From Galerina marginata (Eukaryota; Basidiomycota; Agaricomycetes; Agaricales; Galerinaceae): DNA of 64,000 nt. The stretch is from assembly GCA_023014335.1 (NCBI GenBank), contig JAECYW010000017.1, positions 1,426,001 through 1,490,000 on the forward strand, in the 5' to 3' direction. The notes below the pieces were generated by a model. It searched no databases. It was not told the DNA's origin and saw nothing but the letters and a program-made list of their open reading frames with translations. The translations under genes and the position numbers were made by a program. The number at the start of each line of letters is the position of its first letter. Positions within the stretch are counted from its first letter, which is position 1. Of the stretch, positions 20,370 through 30,982 are shown piece by piece.

Positions 20370-23146
20370 TGATGTCCAAAAGACGATCACCTTCGACCGC
20401 GGGGGGTGAAGGCAAGGCAAAGTCGACGAGAACCTGCTTGCGCGAGGGACCCGACGATGTGAAGAGAGGGGTCTCCTTCTTCTGCTTCTTAGCAGGAGCG
20501 GGATTGCCCTGGGGGACAGAAGGCGTGAGCAGCCTTTTGGAGGGACCAGCCACCGGGGCAGCTGGCTTAGCCGCGGCAGCCGCATAGCCTGCGCTAAGAT
20601 GGTTGCTGCGGGGTAGTTCTGAATACTAGCTAGACCACAATAGATAAACACTTCAATAATGAAATGAAAATCCCTACTATACGTCCCCAATGGTCTCAGT
20701 CAATATTCAAATCTAACTCTCTTAATTGTCTAGCAGTAATCACCCAATCAAATATTTGACTAGTCGTCTCTGGGAGGGACAGTAATTTTACAATACCCTG
20801 ATCAAAGCCGATGATTCCGTCAATCTCGTGAACTGAAGGGACGCGTACACAGTATAAGTGCGACGACCCGGAGAAAGGTTGTATATTGGTTTGAGAAATA
20901 GAATGATATTTTTGGTGTAGAGTCCCGTACTCTGTGTTAAAGTGAAAATGTCGACTAACGACGTATACTCGATAATCGGTGCATTACTGAAACGCAAGTA
21001 CTCTTAGGTTACCGAAACCTATCAACTAAAATAAACTCTTCAATGTCCCGGATAGTCTACAATTACCGAAATTGTCCCTATCACAGTCCAGGTCTTTGAC
21101 AACACCGTACTACCGAAGTACGGTTTAATGTGCTGCCAAATCGGAGGGCCACCGGAGCCTTATTCTAGTCAACAATATGACGGTGAACAAGATCTTCGTT
21201 TCAAGTCTTAGAACCGTTATCTAAAATACTCTCACTCTGATCACAAAGGTGAAATTCTTTCAAGTCAAACACTATTCAAAATTCCTCGAAGACAAGTCAA
21301 CACGTCGAAGTCACTTAGGCAGCTCGTATGAACCGTCCAAATATAATTTCGTGGGTGGTAAATTGCTTGTTATTGCGCTACAAACGTCTACTAAACTTTA
21401 TACTACGCGATACTAATTTTACATGTGTTATTTCGGAGCACCGTCCTTTTACAAACCTCCGGTCCCATGCGAGTACTGGTATCTTACTAAGTCGTGAACC
21501 GGATTTAACTGTGCAAAAGAGGAGTTATTGGTACGCGTCCCCGTTAGGTCTGAGTCCCGTAACTCCTTTATGCAATAATACCGTCCTTTGATGGAACCGT
21601 ACCGTGTGGAACAGTCCATATGCTTACTGTTTAACTTGTTTCATCAATATCTCCGGGTGCCTACAACTGAAAGGAGAAATATCTCCGTGGATTTATTTGT
21701 TCCCGTCCCCGTTTGTAGAACTCCCCATTAATTTCTTATACCATGTATCAATGTACGGTACGTTCAGCATGGCATTCCTGTCTGGTGTTCTAAGTCTCCC
21801 GCATGTTAACTTGTTCACGCGCTACACTCTTTGTTAAATATAGGTATGCCCCGTCGGTGAAGTCGGAGGTACCGTACATAGCTCAAATTGGACTTATCTC
21901 CGTTCTTCGGTTCTTTCAAGGGTTCTGCGAATCTCTTCAGTAAGCACGGGAATATCCGCGACTCGTGTTCTGACTTCTCGGGCCCGCTTCCCGTCTTATT
22001 CGGATCGTGCCGAGACGGCATGCGATAACAAAGGCAATCACTGCATCGTTTTGGTTCACATTGAGCGCTAAAGACCCGCACTTATCTGTAGTGGGTGCTC
22101 GGGTTGGCTCGCGTTCGTAGCACCGTCCATTAATGTATTCACCGTACATTTTGTGGTACCGTAGTTATGAATACTATTATTTTATCACAGTGTTCCGTCG
22201 CGTACAATAGTTTCCTTTAGTCTATGCTCTGCGTGTACTGTCCGGGACATCCAATATACTTCATTTCTATCTAAGTTTGAGAGAGAAGAGCTCGTAAAAT
22301 CGAAAAATTCAGGGCTGGACCAAGGGCCGTCCCTTCATCGCGAACGGGTTTCTGCGCCCTACCGGGCTTGGAATGTAGAGGAATCGGCGGGGGAGGCCTC
22401 TGAAAAGGAACCACCTCCTTGGCCTTTGCAGGCCGCGGTTGCGGTTGGGGTTTCCGACCTCCTTTCGGATGGTCAGCGTTCCCCTTACCCTTCCTGTCGG
22501 GAGGAGGGGGAACGTCGGGGGGTCCAGACCTCTCCGGAGGGAAGAGGGCTGGGGCGGATGAACCAGCTGCAACAGGGCAACGGATCGTCTGATCGTCGAC
22601 GTCCATTCCCCGGGGAAGCTGAATGAAAGGGAGGATTGCCTCGGATAAACCGACGAATCCATGGGGGGCGCCGGTGGAAACATCAATCCACCCGGCATTG
22701 TTGAGGGCTGTGATAAAATCAACAACCCCGGAAGCGAGTCGTCGAGACCCGGCAAGAGAAGCATCAACACTTGGTCTCCCCCTAAGGAGAGCCTTAGTGG
22801 CGCGCTCAATGGTGACAGCAATGGATGCCGCAGTTACACTCCCTTCAGTGACTGCTTCATTGCCGTCTTGATCATCTGAGGAGGGCTCAAAGTCAGCCAT
22901 CTCCGAATCAGAGGGGGGTGGTCCGTGCGCAGAGGGCTGAACCGTAGAACTGGACGCCCTAGAGGACGGCCTGGAAGGTCCTCGACGTTCCTGAACAGGG
23001 ACATCGGGGGTATAGCGAGCTCTGGCTGCGGAAGGCGCAGCAGAACCGGAGGATCCAACTGCAGTAAAGACCAGGGGGGTGTTTCGACTTGTCTGGCCCG
23101 TATCGCGGGCGCTTTGCAGGCGCTCGTCCCCAGGCTTGGGAGGCAT
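20370..23146 (-). pseudogene. LINE-c ORF1 (gag-like), N-terminal part, interrupted
   Basis: The start MPPKPGDERLQSARD is at 23146. The N-terminal region is Pro/Ser/Arg-rich and low in complexity, as in other LINE gag proteins, followed by the conserved block IERATKALLRGRPSVDASLAG and FVGLSEAILPFIQLP. A 1,744-bp foreign insert splits it after KPGRAQKPVR. The frame is recognisable again at 20370-20594 up to LLDII, where Heli-A cuts it. The CCHC knuckles are absent. Confidence 0.85.
20595..22338. mobile_element. Unidentified 1.74-kb insert in LINE-c ORF1
   Basis: Compared with ORF1 of LINE-f this block is extra. The flanks rejoin as GCATAGCCTGCGC / CGCGAACGGG, compatible with a 3-bp duplication (CGC). 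It has no terminal inverted repeats that I can see, no open frame above 90 codons, and no resemblance to other repeats here except a short TTCAGGGCT near its right end. It may be a DNA transposon remnant or captured host DNA. Confidence 0.5.
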
Positions 23147-23282
23147 AATCGATGGGTTGCGGTGAAGCGGTGTACCAAGTTTCGAGTTGATCGGACGAGT
23201 GGTTGTTGCGTGGAGAACGAGTTAAGCGACGTCGAGATTTTCTCACGCTGTGTACCAATATGGTAGAAAGCAAGAAGGGATG

Positions 23283-23774
23283 CTTCCCAATATTGTGCAT
23301 CATCACTTTTCATTGCCTGTTTGTATGTGCGTGGCTCAGCACCAGATGCTAAGTGAGCATATTCCAGTCCATCATCACCATCAACAATGTTCAGTTCATC
23401 AGCCTCTACCTCATCCTCTTCTTCCTCTACTTCCTTGACAACAGCAGGTTGTGGAGCTTGTGGAGGTTGCTGAGGTGTTTGGTTTAGCCAATAAGGCTTA
23501 GGAGGGACAGAAACGCGATCTGAACGACGAGTTGGTGCAGGTGGTGGATCCTTTTTGCGATTACGACGAGAAGGACCAGCAACTGGTGGTTGTGCAGGAG
23601 GTGCAGGTGGTGCAGGTGCAACAGGAGCAGGATCAGGAATTGGTGGTGCAGGTGGTGCAGGAGGGTGAATTTGAGGTGTAGTTGGATTTTCATCCCCCCC
23701 AAAATTGGGCAAAGGTGTAACAGAATCATCCTCTGAAGAATGAGAATGTGGAGGCTGAAGGTCAATTTGTGGCA
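23283..23774 (-). pseudogene. Copia polyprotein, integrase-RT linker
   Basis: The minus-strand frame reads DLQPPHSHSSEDDSVTPLP, then repeated APPAPP-type proline runs (PPAPPAPPIPDPAPVAPAPP), TRRSDRVSVPPKPYWL, an acidic VKEVEEEEDEVEAD and ASGAEPRTYKQAMKSDDAQYW. The last segment is the RxSxR / AM.s.d...W motif that begins copia RT. The frame joins the upstream piece once the Heli-A copy at 23775-24159 is removed. Confidence 0.88.
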
Positions 23775-24159
23775 CTTGGTCAGAGGCCATTGCTGCGCAT
23801 GGCAAAAACAAGTTCTTACTTTCTAGGTGAGTCCGACTATAAATAAAGGTTAAATAAGTAAATATTGCATAGTCCGCTCAGATCTGAGGCTATTAGGATG
23901 ATCTTATATTCAAAAAAAGCAGAAAAATGAGGCAAATCTAACGAGCCTAAAATCAACTGGTCACGTGACCAGGAAGGCCCTGATTTTTACGAATTTTTTG
24001 ATACCAAGATCATAAAAATTGGCCCAGTAATGGCTGAGATACAGAAACCATGCAGGGTCACTATAGCAGTGGGAGAATTTCGAATGATCACGTTAGGAAT
24101 GTTTTCTGCCTGCTATGCAGGCCGGAAAACAAGTTCTTTTACTATGTAAGAACTTGTAA
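23775..24159 (+). mobile_element. Heli-A S copy (385 bp) in the copia linker
   Basis: The ends are CTTGGTCAG.. and ..CTTGTAA. Removing it rejoins TGTGGCA|TTGGTCC, giving an unbroken copia frame (SKTGPMPQIDLQ). There is no target duplication. The 3' half is of the CTATAGCAGTGGG subtype. Confidence 0.9.
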
Positions 24160-24186
24160 TTGGTCCAGTTTTAGACAAGCCAGGAA
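24160..24186 (-). pseudogene. 27-bp copia sliver between two Heli-A copies
   Basis: It encodes FPGLSKTGP in the copia frame and connects the pieces at 23283-23774 and 25463-25580 once both neighbouring Heli-A elements are removed. Confidence 0.85.
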
Positions 24187-25462
24187 CTTGGTCAGAGGCC
24201 ATTGCTGCGCATGGCAAAAACAAGTTCTTACTTTGTGGGTGCATGTTACGACATAAATATATGTTAAATAAGTAAATAATGCATAGTCTGCTCAAATCTG
24301 AACCGATTGGGATGATCTTATATTCAAAAAAAGCAGAAAAATGAGGCGGTTCTAACAAGGCTAAAATGGCCTGGTCACGTGACCAGGAAGGCCCTGATTT
24401 TTACGAATTTTTGATACCAAGATCATAAAAATTGGCCCAGTAATGGCTGAGATACAGAAACCATGCAGGGTCACAGTATGAGTGGGAGAATTTCGAACCA
24501 TTGCGTTAGGAATGTTTTCTGCCTGCTATGCAGGCCGGAAAACAAGTTCTTTTACTACGTAAGAACTTGTAACAAGATTAATTATTAGACTACAATAAGA
24601 AACTTGTAAGAAGATTAATTTATACGTCGCTTAGTTTTTATTGGATTGCCTTGAAACAAAGTGTGTAATTATCAGAAAAATCAGGGCTAAAAGATGGTGT
24701 CACATGCGTGTTGTCACATCTTTATGTGACTTACCAAATGCGGAATATTGTTGAAAACACAGTAAATAAGCTATATTGAAAGATTTTAAAGGCATTAAAA
24801 TAAAATAAAAATACTGATGATGTTTTTCTACCTAATAGGTGGTCTGTGCACACATATCACATGACATAATCCTAAAAATATTTTGGTCTAACTTGGTGCA
24901 TCAACTGATTCCAAGGCAATTGCACAAAGTCCTGCTGTGAGTTTGATTATGTAAGCTTCTAGAACATTATTTCCATGTTATTTGGTCATGTTTGGCAATG
25001 TTTGGTGTGCCTTTTATGGGTTATCCAGTCAGTTTGATACCAATTTTCGGATTTTCACCAAGTTGAGCTGACTGTTTGCCAGATTTGGACACCATGACAT
25101 CATTGCAAAACATATGTAAATATTTGTACATTATTCTAGATTGTTCTGGGCAACACATTTTAGCATATCTAGCTCACTGAAATCTGTTTCAAGTGTAAAT
25201 TTACACAAATTTGCGCTTTTTGGGTCGTGTGAACAAGTCACATGACCTAATCGTCCCTGGATACACATGCCACATGAAAGCCCTGATTTTTACGATTTTT
25301 TTGATACCAAGATCATCAAAATTGGCCCAGTAATGGCTGAGATACAGAAACCATGCAGGGTCACAGTATGAGTGGGAGAATTTCGAACCATTGCGTTAGG
25401 AATGTTTTCTGCCTGCTATGCAGGCCGGAAAACAAGTTCTTTTACTACGTAAGAACTTGTAA
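24187..25462 (+). mobile_element. Heli-A composite: S (24187-24572) plus one L (24573-25462)
   Basis: Same architecture and lengths (386 + 890) as the copy at 4622-5898. The flanks rejoin as CCAGGAA|AATGGCG, restoring the copia reading frame EFNERHFPGLSK without duplication. Confidence 0.9.
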
Positions 25463-25580
25463 AATGGCGTTCATTGAATTCAGCACGTTCAGATATGATA
25501 TACTTCTTGGTGGTGGGATTGTAGAATTCCCAACCTTTATACCCAGAAGGGTAACCAACAAATACACATTTCTCCATATG
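25463..25580 (-). pseudogene. Copia integrase C-terminal region fragment
   Basis: The minus-strand frame reads MEKCVFVGYPSGYKGWEFY and TTKKYIISERAEFNER, the conserved copia segment after the integrase core (FvGY...KgY...). It continues from the piece at 29285-29816 across the LINE-d insertion, sharing the 13-bp duplication ATTTCTCCATATG. Confidence 0.9.
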
Positions 25581-26114
25581 TTTTTTTTTTTTTTTAAATC
25601 AACAATTTATATACCGGTGCGCGAAAGCAGTCCGGTCGCCTAACTAATACAAATCCCCGGTCGAAAGCGCGCAGTAAACTACTAATCCCCAAACCAGACC
25701 CAAACCCATCCGCTTCTTCCAAATCCTTCCAACGGCGTCCTTCGTGCGCCAGGCCTTAGCCGAGGGGGACGGACCACCACCCAGAGGCGCCGCACATCCA
25801 CGTTTGGGCAAACCGAAGCCTGCCCGCACATCTCCTGGCACAGCTGCTGCACTCTCTCCGCCTTCCAAACCCGACGCCCACTTCAGAACCCAGACCCGAC
25901 CCGAAAACCTTCACCCACCCGCGCCTTGACAACCCGAAATCCATACCAGCGAAAGGAATAAGCAGATGCGGGGATAAGGCCCCCAACCAAATGACCGCAC
26001 AGGCAAATCATCCGCGCAAGCCAAAAGTGCAGCTACCATTCGAGATATGGGCCGCAGGGTAACCACCGGTCGTAGCGAATGCAACCGGGTATGAAACGCG
26101 AAGAACGCGCGGAA

Positions 26115-26213
26115 GTCAATGGTCAACTGCCACACTTGGGCAGTTTACCTACCTGATGCAAGGTCCTCCTTGGGCAAGTTACCATTATTTACACATCAAG
26201 GTAGCAGCAACAG
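26115..26213. mobile_element. 99-bp MITE-like insert in the LINE-d 3' UTR
   Basis: Absent from the equivalent place in LINE-c. It is flanked by GCGCGGAA (26107-26114) and GTGCGGAA (26214-26221), an 8-bp near-duplication. It contains CAACTGCC and TTGGGCAG in opposite senses. Too short to classify. Confidence 0.45.
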
Positions 26214-26343
26214 GTGCGGAACTGCACCACCCCGTCCTTGGCCTGTCAACCTCGTCTGAAGGAGGGATTGGACCTCCCCCAACCGACGCAACCCAGAAGA
26301 AGGTATCAAGGCCTCTCTGAGCAGTGAGCCCGCGCGGAACACC

Positions 26344-28749
26344 TTACCCAATGCCTTGCGGTGCTGCCGCTTGGCGGGCGAAGGAGAAAGCTTCTTGGTT
26401 CTCCAACAAAAACATCAACAAACTGTGCAAACGATCCGTTGGGGATTGTCTGTCGTACCGAGGACAGTACTTCAGGATGTGTGAGCGGGTCTCGCGAGGA
26501 GCGCCGCAGCGGGGGCAGCCATGAGGCTCTTGGATGTTAAATCGGTCGTAATAAGAACCGATTGGCGCATGATTCAGTATACACCTGCACAAGCGCGCGA
26601 AGGAAGCGGCATCGCCTCCGGATTCGCGAATATAAGGCCCACCCTTGCGAGTAGCCGGACGAATAGGTCGCGGTTTCTTGCCCAGCGTCGAGAGCTGGAG
26701 GAAATCGCAACCCAGATGTTGTGGACGGTCAGCTGCAGCCTTGGCCCAGCGCGCCGCCACGCGAATGTCGCCTTCTGCGCGAAGTCGATCGAAGGTAACC
26801 TGCAAACCGAAGTCCACGGGGAGATGAACAGCTCCCCGCGCATGCTGGTGAGCCATGTGATGCACGCCCCACTCGAGATTAGTGGGGACGTAGTGGAAAG
26901 AGATCCAGCGCTGAGGATCAGCCTCAAGCCAGGTTTCGAGGAGTTTGCAAGCGCGCAGTAAGTGAGACTGCGACGAGTGCAAGGAGGTATCAAGGGCTCG
27001 TTTTGCCATAGCAATCGAGTCCGTGAAAATCGCGACGTGCCTGCATTGCCGCCTAGTGGCGGCCTCGATGGCACGACAGATGGCCGACATCTCCGCGTCG
27101 GGCGCGGTGGTGCAACCCACAAGCCATCTGAAGCGGTCAACTTCAACGCCTTGTGAAAAGATGACCCCAGCCGCAACGGACTGAGTGGCCCTATTGGGAT
27201 TAACGTTCACGTACACGCTAGCGTCGGTCCCAATGCAAACACCTCCTTCGTCCCACATAAACATGTCAAAGATGAAGTCGAGGTAATAATTGAAATCCCT
27301 GTCCTCGTTGAGAGGGGCCAGGGATTCCTCGAATGTGACCCGCGACCAATAACGATCGCGGAAACGATGACCTGGCCGGGCATGCGAAGCCATGGGCTCC
27401 AAACGCTTGGTCAGGATGGGGAGCTTCTTGACGATCTCCGAAATAGGACCTTTCGTGTTCAGCTTTTGACGGCGGGACATCGAATGGTAGGAGAGGGGGT
27501 GAGGCGTAGCCTTGCCCAACATGTGCCCGGCCAATAAAGACCGAACGGGATGAGTCTCCAAGAGGGTACCGATGCGCAAAATTGCGCAGTAGTTGAGCCT
27601 CTCAAGGAGAAGATGAAAGGGGAAGAGGCCAGCGAGGGCCTCAACACCGGGACCGGGGGACGTAGAGAACGCACCTGTAACCCAGAGAGCAGCCTTACGC
27701 TGCATCTGACCTAACAGCTTCAACGCGCCCTTGCAGCAAGCGCCTTTGAAGAACCAGAGACGATACCCATAGGTGGCTATGGGCACCACGCAAGATTGGT
27801 AGAGGAGCCTCTTCTCAGTAGGCTCCAAGCCGCGAGTGGACGAGCCAAGCATCCTCATAGCTTTCACTGACGAGAATGCCTTGGTCGAGTAAAATCGCAC
27901 ATGCTCATGGAAAGTGAGCTTGCGGTCAAAAAAGAAACCCAAGTATCGCCAGAACGGCTTGGGCTTCAAGGGAGTGGCTCCAGTGAAGGGGGCATAGCCC
28001 AGATCAATTGAAGGGTTGTAACCCGAGTGCGACCTGTCGAAGTGATAAACTTGGTCAGAGGCCATTGCTGCGCATGGCAAAAACAAGTTCTTACTTTCTA
28101 GGTGAGTCCGACTCCCTGATTTTTACAAATTTTTTGATACCAAAATCATAAAAATTGGCCCAGTAATGGCTGAGATACAGAAACCATGCAGGGTCACTAT
28201 AGCAGTGGGAGAATTTCCATTGGTTTTGTTAGGAACCATTTCCTTCTGCTATCAAGTGTAGAAAACAAGTTCTTTTGCTACATAAGAACTTGTTATCTCC
28301 GACTTGGGCGGGAGAGAATTGGCTTTCTCAGCGAGGAGCTTGATAGCCGTATGTTCAGCATCTCAGTAAACACCCATAATGTTAAAGATATGCTTTCCCG
28401 AGTAAAGGGAAAGCAGGACAATATCGCGACTGTCAACAAGATCACGTCGCAGAGAAGGCCGAAGCAGCCCAAGCCCTTTGTTCACAAAAGCAATACAACG
28501 GGGGGATACTCCTGCGGGCTGGGGGCAAAACATCGGAATCCAATCCGGATGATTTGCAGTCCCAATAACATCATCACCTTCTTTCGAAACGGTGCTGGGA
28601 GCTTGTCTTACGATGCGCCACGGCGGTTCTTGGACAAAGATGACGTCGTATATTTCAACGAGCGTGGACAGGCATACATCGAGTGCTAATGAGTTCTTAG
28701 CTACGTTGTACGAAAGTACTCTAATCTCGTCGGGTGTCCTTGGCATCAA
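26344..28749 (-). pseudogene. LINE-d ORF2: endonuclease start fused to RT/RNase H remnant
   Basis: The start is at the TGATG junction (28746). The endonuclease N-terminus is clear (VLSYNVAKNSLALDVCLSTL, VIFVQEPPWR, then LLSLYSGKHIFNIMGVY) but stops before the catalytic GDFNCH block. After the deletion and the Heli-A insert the frame resumes at YHFDRSHSGYNPSIDLG (late RT) and continues through RNase H (GTDAS, AEMSAI, FTDS) and the finger GCPRCGAP to APQGIG-stop at 26344. It lacks the RT catalytic box and cannot be active. Confidence 0.88.
28050..28295 (+). mobile_element. Heli-A S copy, internally deleted (246 bp)
   Basis: It has both ends (CTTGGTCAG.. and ACATAAGAACTTGTTA), but the middle is shortened: GTGAGTCCGACT runs straight into CCCTGATTTTTAC. 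The 3' section is Heli-B-like (CCTTCTGCTATCAAGTGTAG), so this copy mixes the two families. The flanks rejoin as GTGATAAA|TCTCCGACTTG of the LINE. Confidence 0.85.
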
Positions 28750-29284
28750 GCTAGGGACGACGGGTTAGAGGAGGAAGCCGGACGACGAACGACAACGCGT
28801 TCACGTACCTGCGCATAGAGAGCGTCAATCGCCGGGCGATCGAAGCGGAGGCCCCAGAACCGACACTTGTTCGAGGTAGCGGAGTGCTCCTTCTTGCAGT
28901 TGGAGCAGCGGTGGTGGTGTGGGCACGGCTCACCCGCTGGCGTGGCAGGGATGGGCGGGTTGCTCTTGGTAGAGCCCTTGCAGCAAGCCGCATGGTCTCG
29001 GTGATGCTCTTCCAGATGAGGACCTGAGCAAATAGGGCAGCGCGAGGACAAAGCCTTGCACGCCGCAATGGCGTGGCCCCAACGCCAGCAGCGCTGGCGT
29101 TGGGGGACGCTGGCCTTACGGTTGGATTCCTTGATAATCAAGGTGTGCGGACCGAGCATGAAAGAGCGCCCAATGAGCGCCCGAGCGCGATATCCCGTCT
29201 TGGAATCCCAGATGTTAAAGTACGCAGTACTGGTGGTACTGGTCTTGGTGTTGCGGACGAGCCTAACGGGGCCATCGAGATGAA
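28746..29284 (-). pseudogene. LINE-d ORF1 C-terminal part (CCHC knuckles)
   Basis: The C-terminal 180 residues of the gag-like ORF1 run from HLDGPVRLVRNTKTSTTSTA through the zinc-knuckle region (RQRCWRWGHAIAAC, RCPICSGPHLEEHH, CSNCKKEHSATSNKC) to NPSSLA-stop overlapping the ORF2 start. In this copy the first knuckle Cys is Arg (RQRCW instead of CQRCW). Upstream it is joined in frame to copia integrase through LQSHMEKF. Confidence 0.88.
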
Positions 29285-29816
29285 ATTTCTCCATATGTGA
29301 CTGAAGTGATTTTCGCTTATCCCTCTGTATGTACACATAAGCAGTGCACCCCCAAACCCGCAAATGGCTCACATCAGGTTTCTTCTTGAACCATGCCTCA
29401 TAAGGTGTTTTATCTGGCAATGGAGCAGTAGGAATCCTGTTTTTGACATGCACATATGCTTCAAGGCATTTACCCCAAAATGAGGCTGGCATGCAACTTT
29501 CAGTGAGCATAGCAGTGATATCATCTGCCATGGTGCGGTTGGCACATTCTGCAACTCCATTCATCTGAGGGCGGTTGCGTGTAGTATGACGACGCACAAT
29601 GCCACATTGTTCAGTGAATTTAATGAAGGCAGCAGACATGTACTCTCCAGCTTTATCATCCTGCAGAGCCTTGATCTTAGCATTCAACATGTTCTCTGCC
29701 CATGCTTTGAATGTTTTGAATGCTTCAAATGCATCACTCTTCTGTTTGAGACCCATTACAGCCCAGAGGCTAGTGCAGTCATCAATGAAGGTTATCCAGT
29801 ATCGATAACCTTCAGG
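29285..29816 (-). pseudogene. Copia integrase catalytic core
   Basis: The minus-strand frame reads RYWITFIDDCTSLWAVMGL, KALQDDKAGEYMS (second Asp), CGIVRRHTTRNRPQMNGVAE with the catalytic Glu (GVAECANRT), SFWGKCLEAYVHVKNRIPT and WGCTAYVYIQRDKR. These are the D..E residues of the DDE integrase and the downstream GKD-like region. The first Asp (HSDLHGPL) is on the piece at 34190-34719, separated by LINE-e. Confidence 0.92.
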
Positions 29817-30095
29817 ATTCGCAAAGCAGGAGGTGACAACACTTCCTTTGCGCGCTTGTGCAGGTGTATACTGAATCATGCGCCAATCGGTGCGTACTAC
29901 CGCCGGTTTAACATACAAGAGCCTCACGGCTGCCCCCGATGCGGTGCTCCTCGCGAGACCCGCTCACATATCCTCTCGTACTGTCCAGGCTACGAGAGAC
30001 CCGCTCCAACGGACCGGTTACACGGTCTTTTGGAATTCTTGTTGGAGAATCCCACCGCATTCTCCTTCGAACGCCCCGCCGCAGGCATAGGCTAA
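29817..30095 (+). pseudogene. LINE-e ORF2 C-terminal fragment with CCHC finger
   Basis: The last roughly 92 codons of ORF2: IRKAGGDNTSFARLCRCILN, FNIQEPHGCPRCGAPRETRS with HILSYCP completing the C-x2-C-x8-H-x4-C finger, then LLEFLLENPTAFSFERPAAG. This terminal finger is typical of ORF2 in RNase H-bearing LINEs and is thought to bind nucleic acid. Matches the C-terminus of LINE-g. Confidence 0.9.
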
Positions 30096-30982
30096 CTGTG
30101 TCCGCGCGGTTCTCTTCGCCCAGAGAGGCCTTGATACCCGCTTCGGGTTGCTGCAGGCGAGGGAAGTCCAATCCCCAAGTCGGCAGAGGTTGACAGGCCA
30201 AGGACGGGGTCGTCGTGCCCGCGCGTTCTTCACTCCTTGCACCCGGTTGCATTCGCTACGACCGGTGGTTACAGAGTCGCCCGCATCTCGAGCGTTAGCG
30301 GCATTTTTGGTTTGGGCGGTCGCGGTTCGTTCATTCGTCCTCGCGATCGGTTGGGTACCTTAACCTCCCGCTCTGCCTTTGTTCATGGCTGGTATGGGTT
30401 TCGGGTCGTCAAGGCGCGGGTGGGTGAGGGTTCTCGGGTTGGGTTCGGGTCTGGAAGTGGGCGTCGGGTTTGGAAGGCGGAGAGAGTGCAGCAGCTGCGG
30501 CTGCCAGGAGATGTGCGAGCGGGCTTCGGCTCGCTCAAACGTGGTATTGGCGTAGCGATGGGGGCCGTCCCTCCCTCGCGGGACTGGGCGGTTAGGTGGT
30601 CCGTCCCCTCTAGCAAAGGCCTGGCGCACAAAGGACGCCGTTGGAAGGATTCGGAAGAAGCGGATGGGTTTGGGTCTGGCTTGGGGATTAGTAGGTTATT
30701 GCGCGCTTTCGACCGGGGATTTGTATTAGTTAGGCGACCGGACTGCTTTCGCGCACCAGTATATACTTGTTAAGAGGCCATTGCTCTGCATGGCAAATAC
30801 GAGTTCTTTTTCTTCTTAATTCTCTTTATCAAAGATTTTTCAATATATTATTGGGTTGTATATCAAAGATAGATTTTATCATATTTTTACCTGCATAGAG
30901 TAGCAGCACATGGCAAAAACAAGTCTTCATGTACTATGTCTCAGTAATTGATTAATAACAAAGTGAGATGTTATCTGATTGG

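Larger units (their letters stand above)
17492..23282 (-). mobile_element. LINE-c: Tad-like LINE with intact 5' and 3' ends, internally deleted
   Basis: The poly(T) starts at 17492 (tail of a minus-strand copy); the 5' end CATCCCTTCTTGC is at 23282. It is flanked by CTTCCCAATATT at 17480-17491 and 23283-23294, a 12-bp target duplication inside copia RT sequence. Inside lie a Heli-A S copy (19985-20369) and an unidentified insert (20595-22338). The sequence from mid ORF1 to the RT catalytic box is deleted across the Heli-A copy. Confidence 0.92.
25581..29284 (-). mobile_element. LINE-d: 5'-truncated and internally deleted LINE in copia
   Basis: The poly(T) starts at 25581; the truncated 5' end is in the ORF1 region at 29284. 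The target duplication ATTTCTCCATATG is at 25568-25580 and 29285-29297. It carries a Heli-A S derivative (28050-28295) and, next to it, a deletion joining RT sequence to the endonuclease region (about 28306/28307). A 99-bp insert sits in its 3' UTR. Confidence 0.92.

Noticed and set aside
20595..22338. Ribosomal RNA gene piece
   Set aside because: A short likeness (GGTGAAATTCTT near 21248) to small-subunit rRNA was noticed, but the surroundings do not match any rRNA stretch I recognise.
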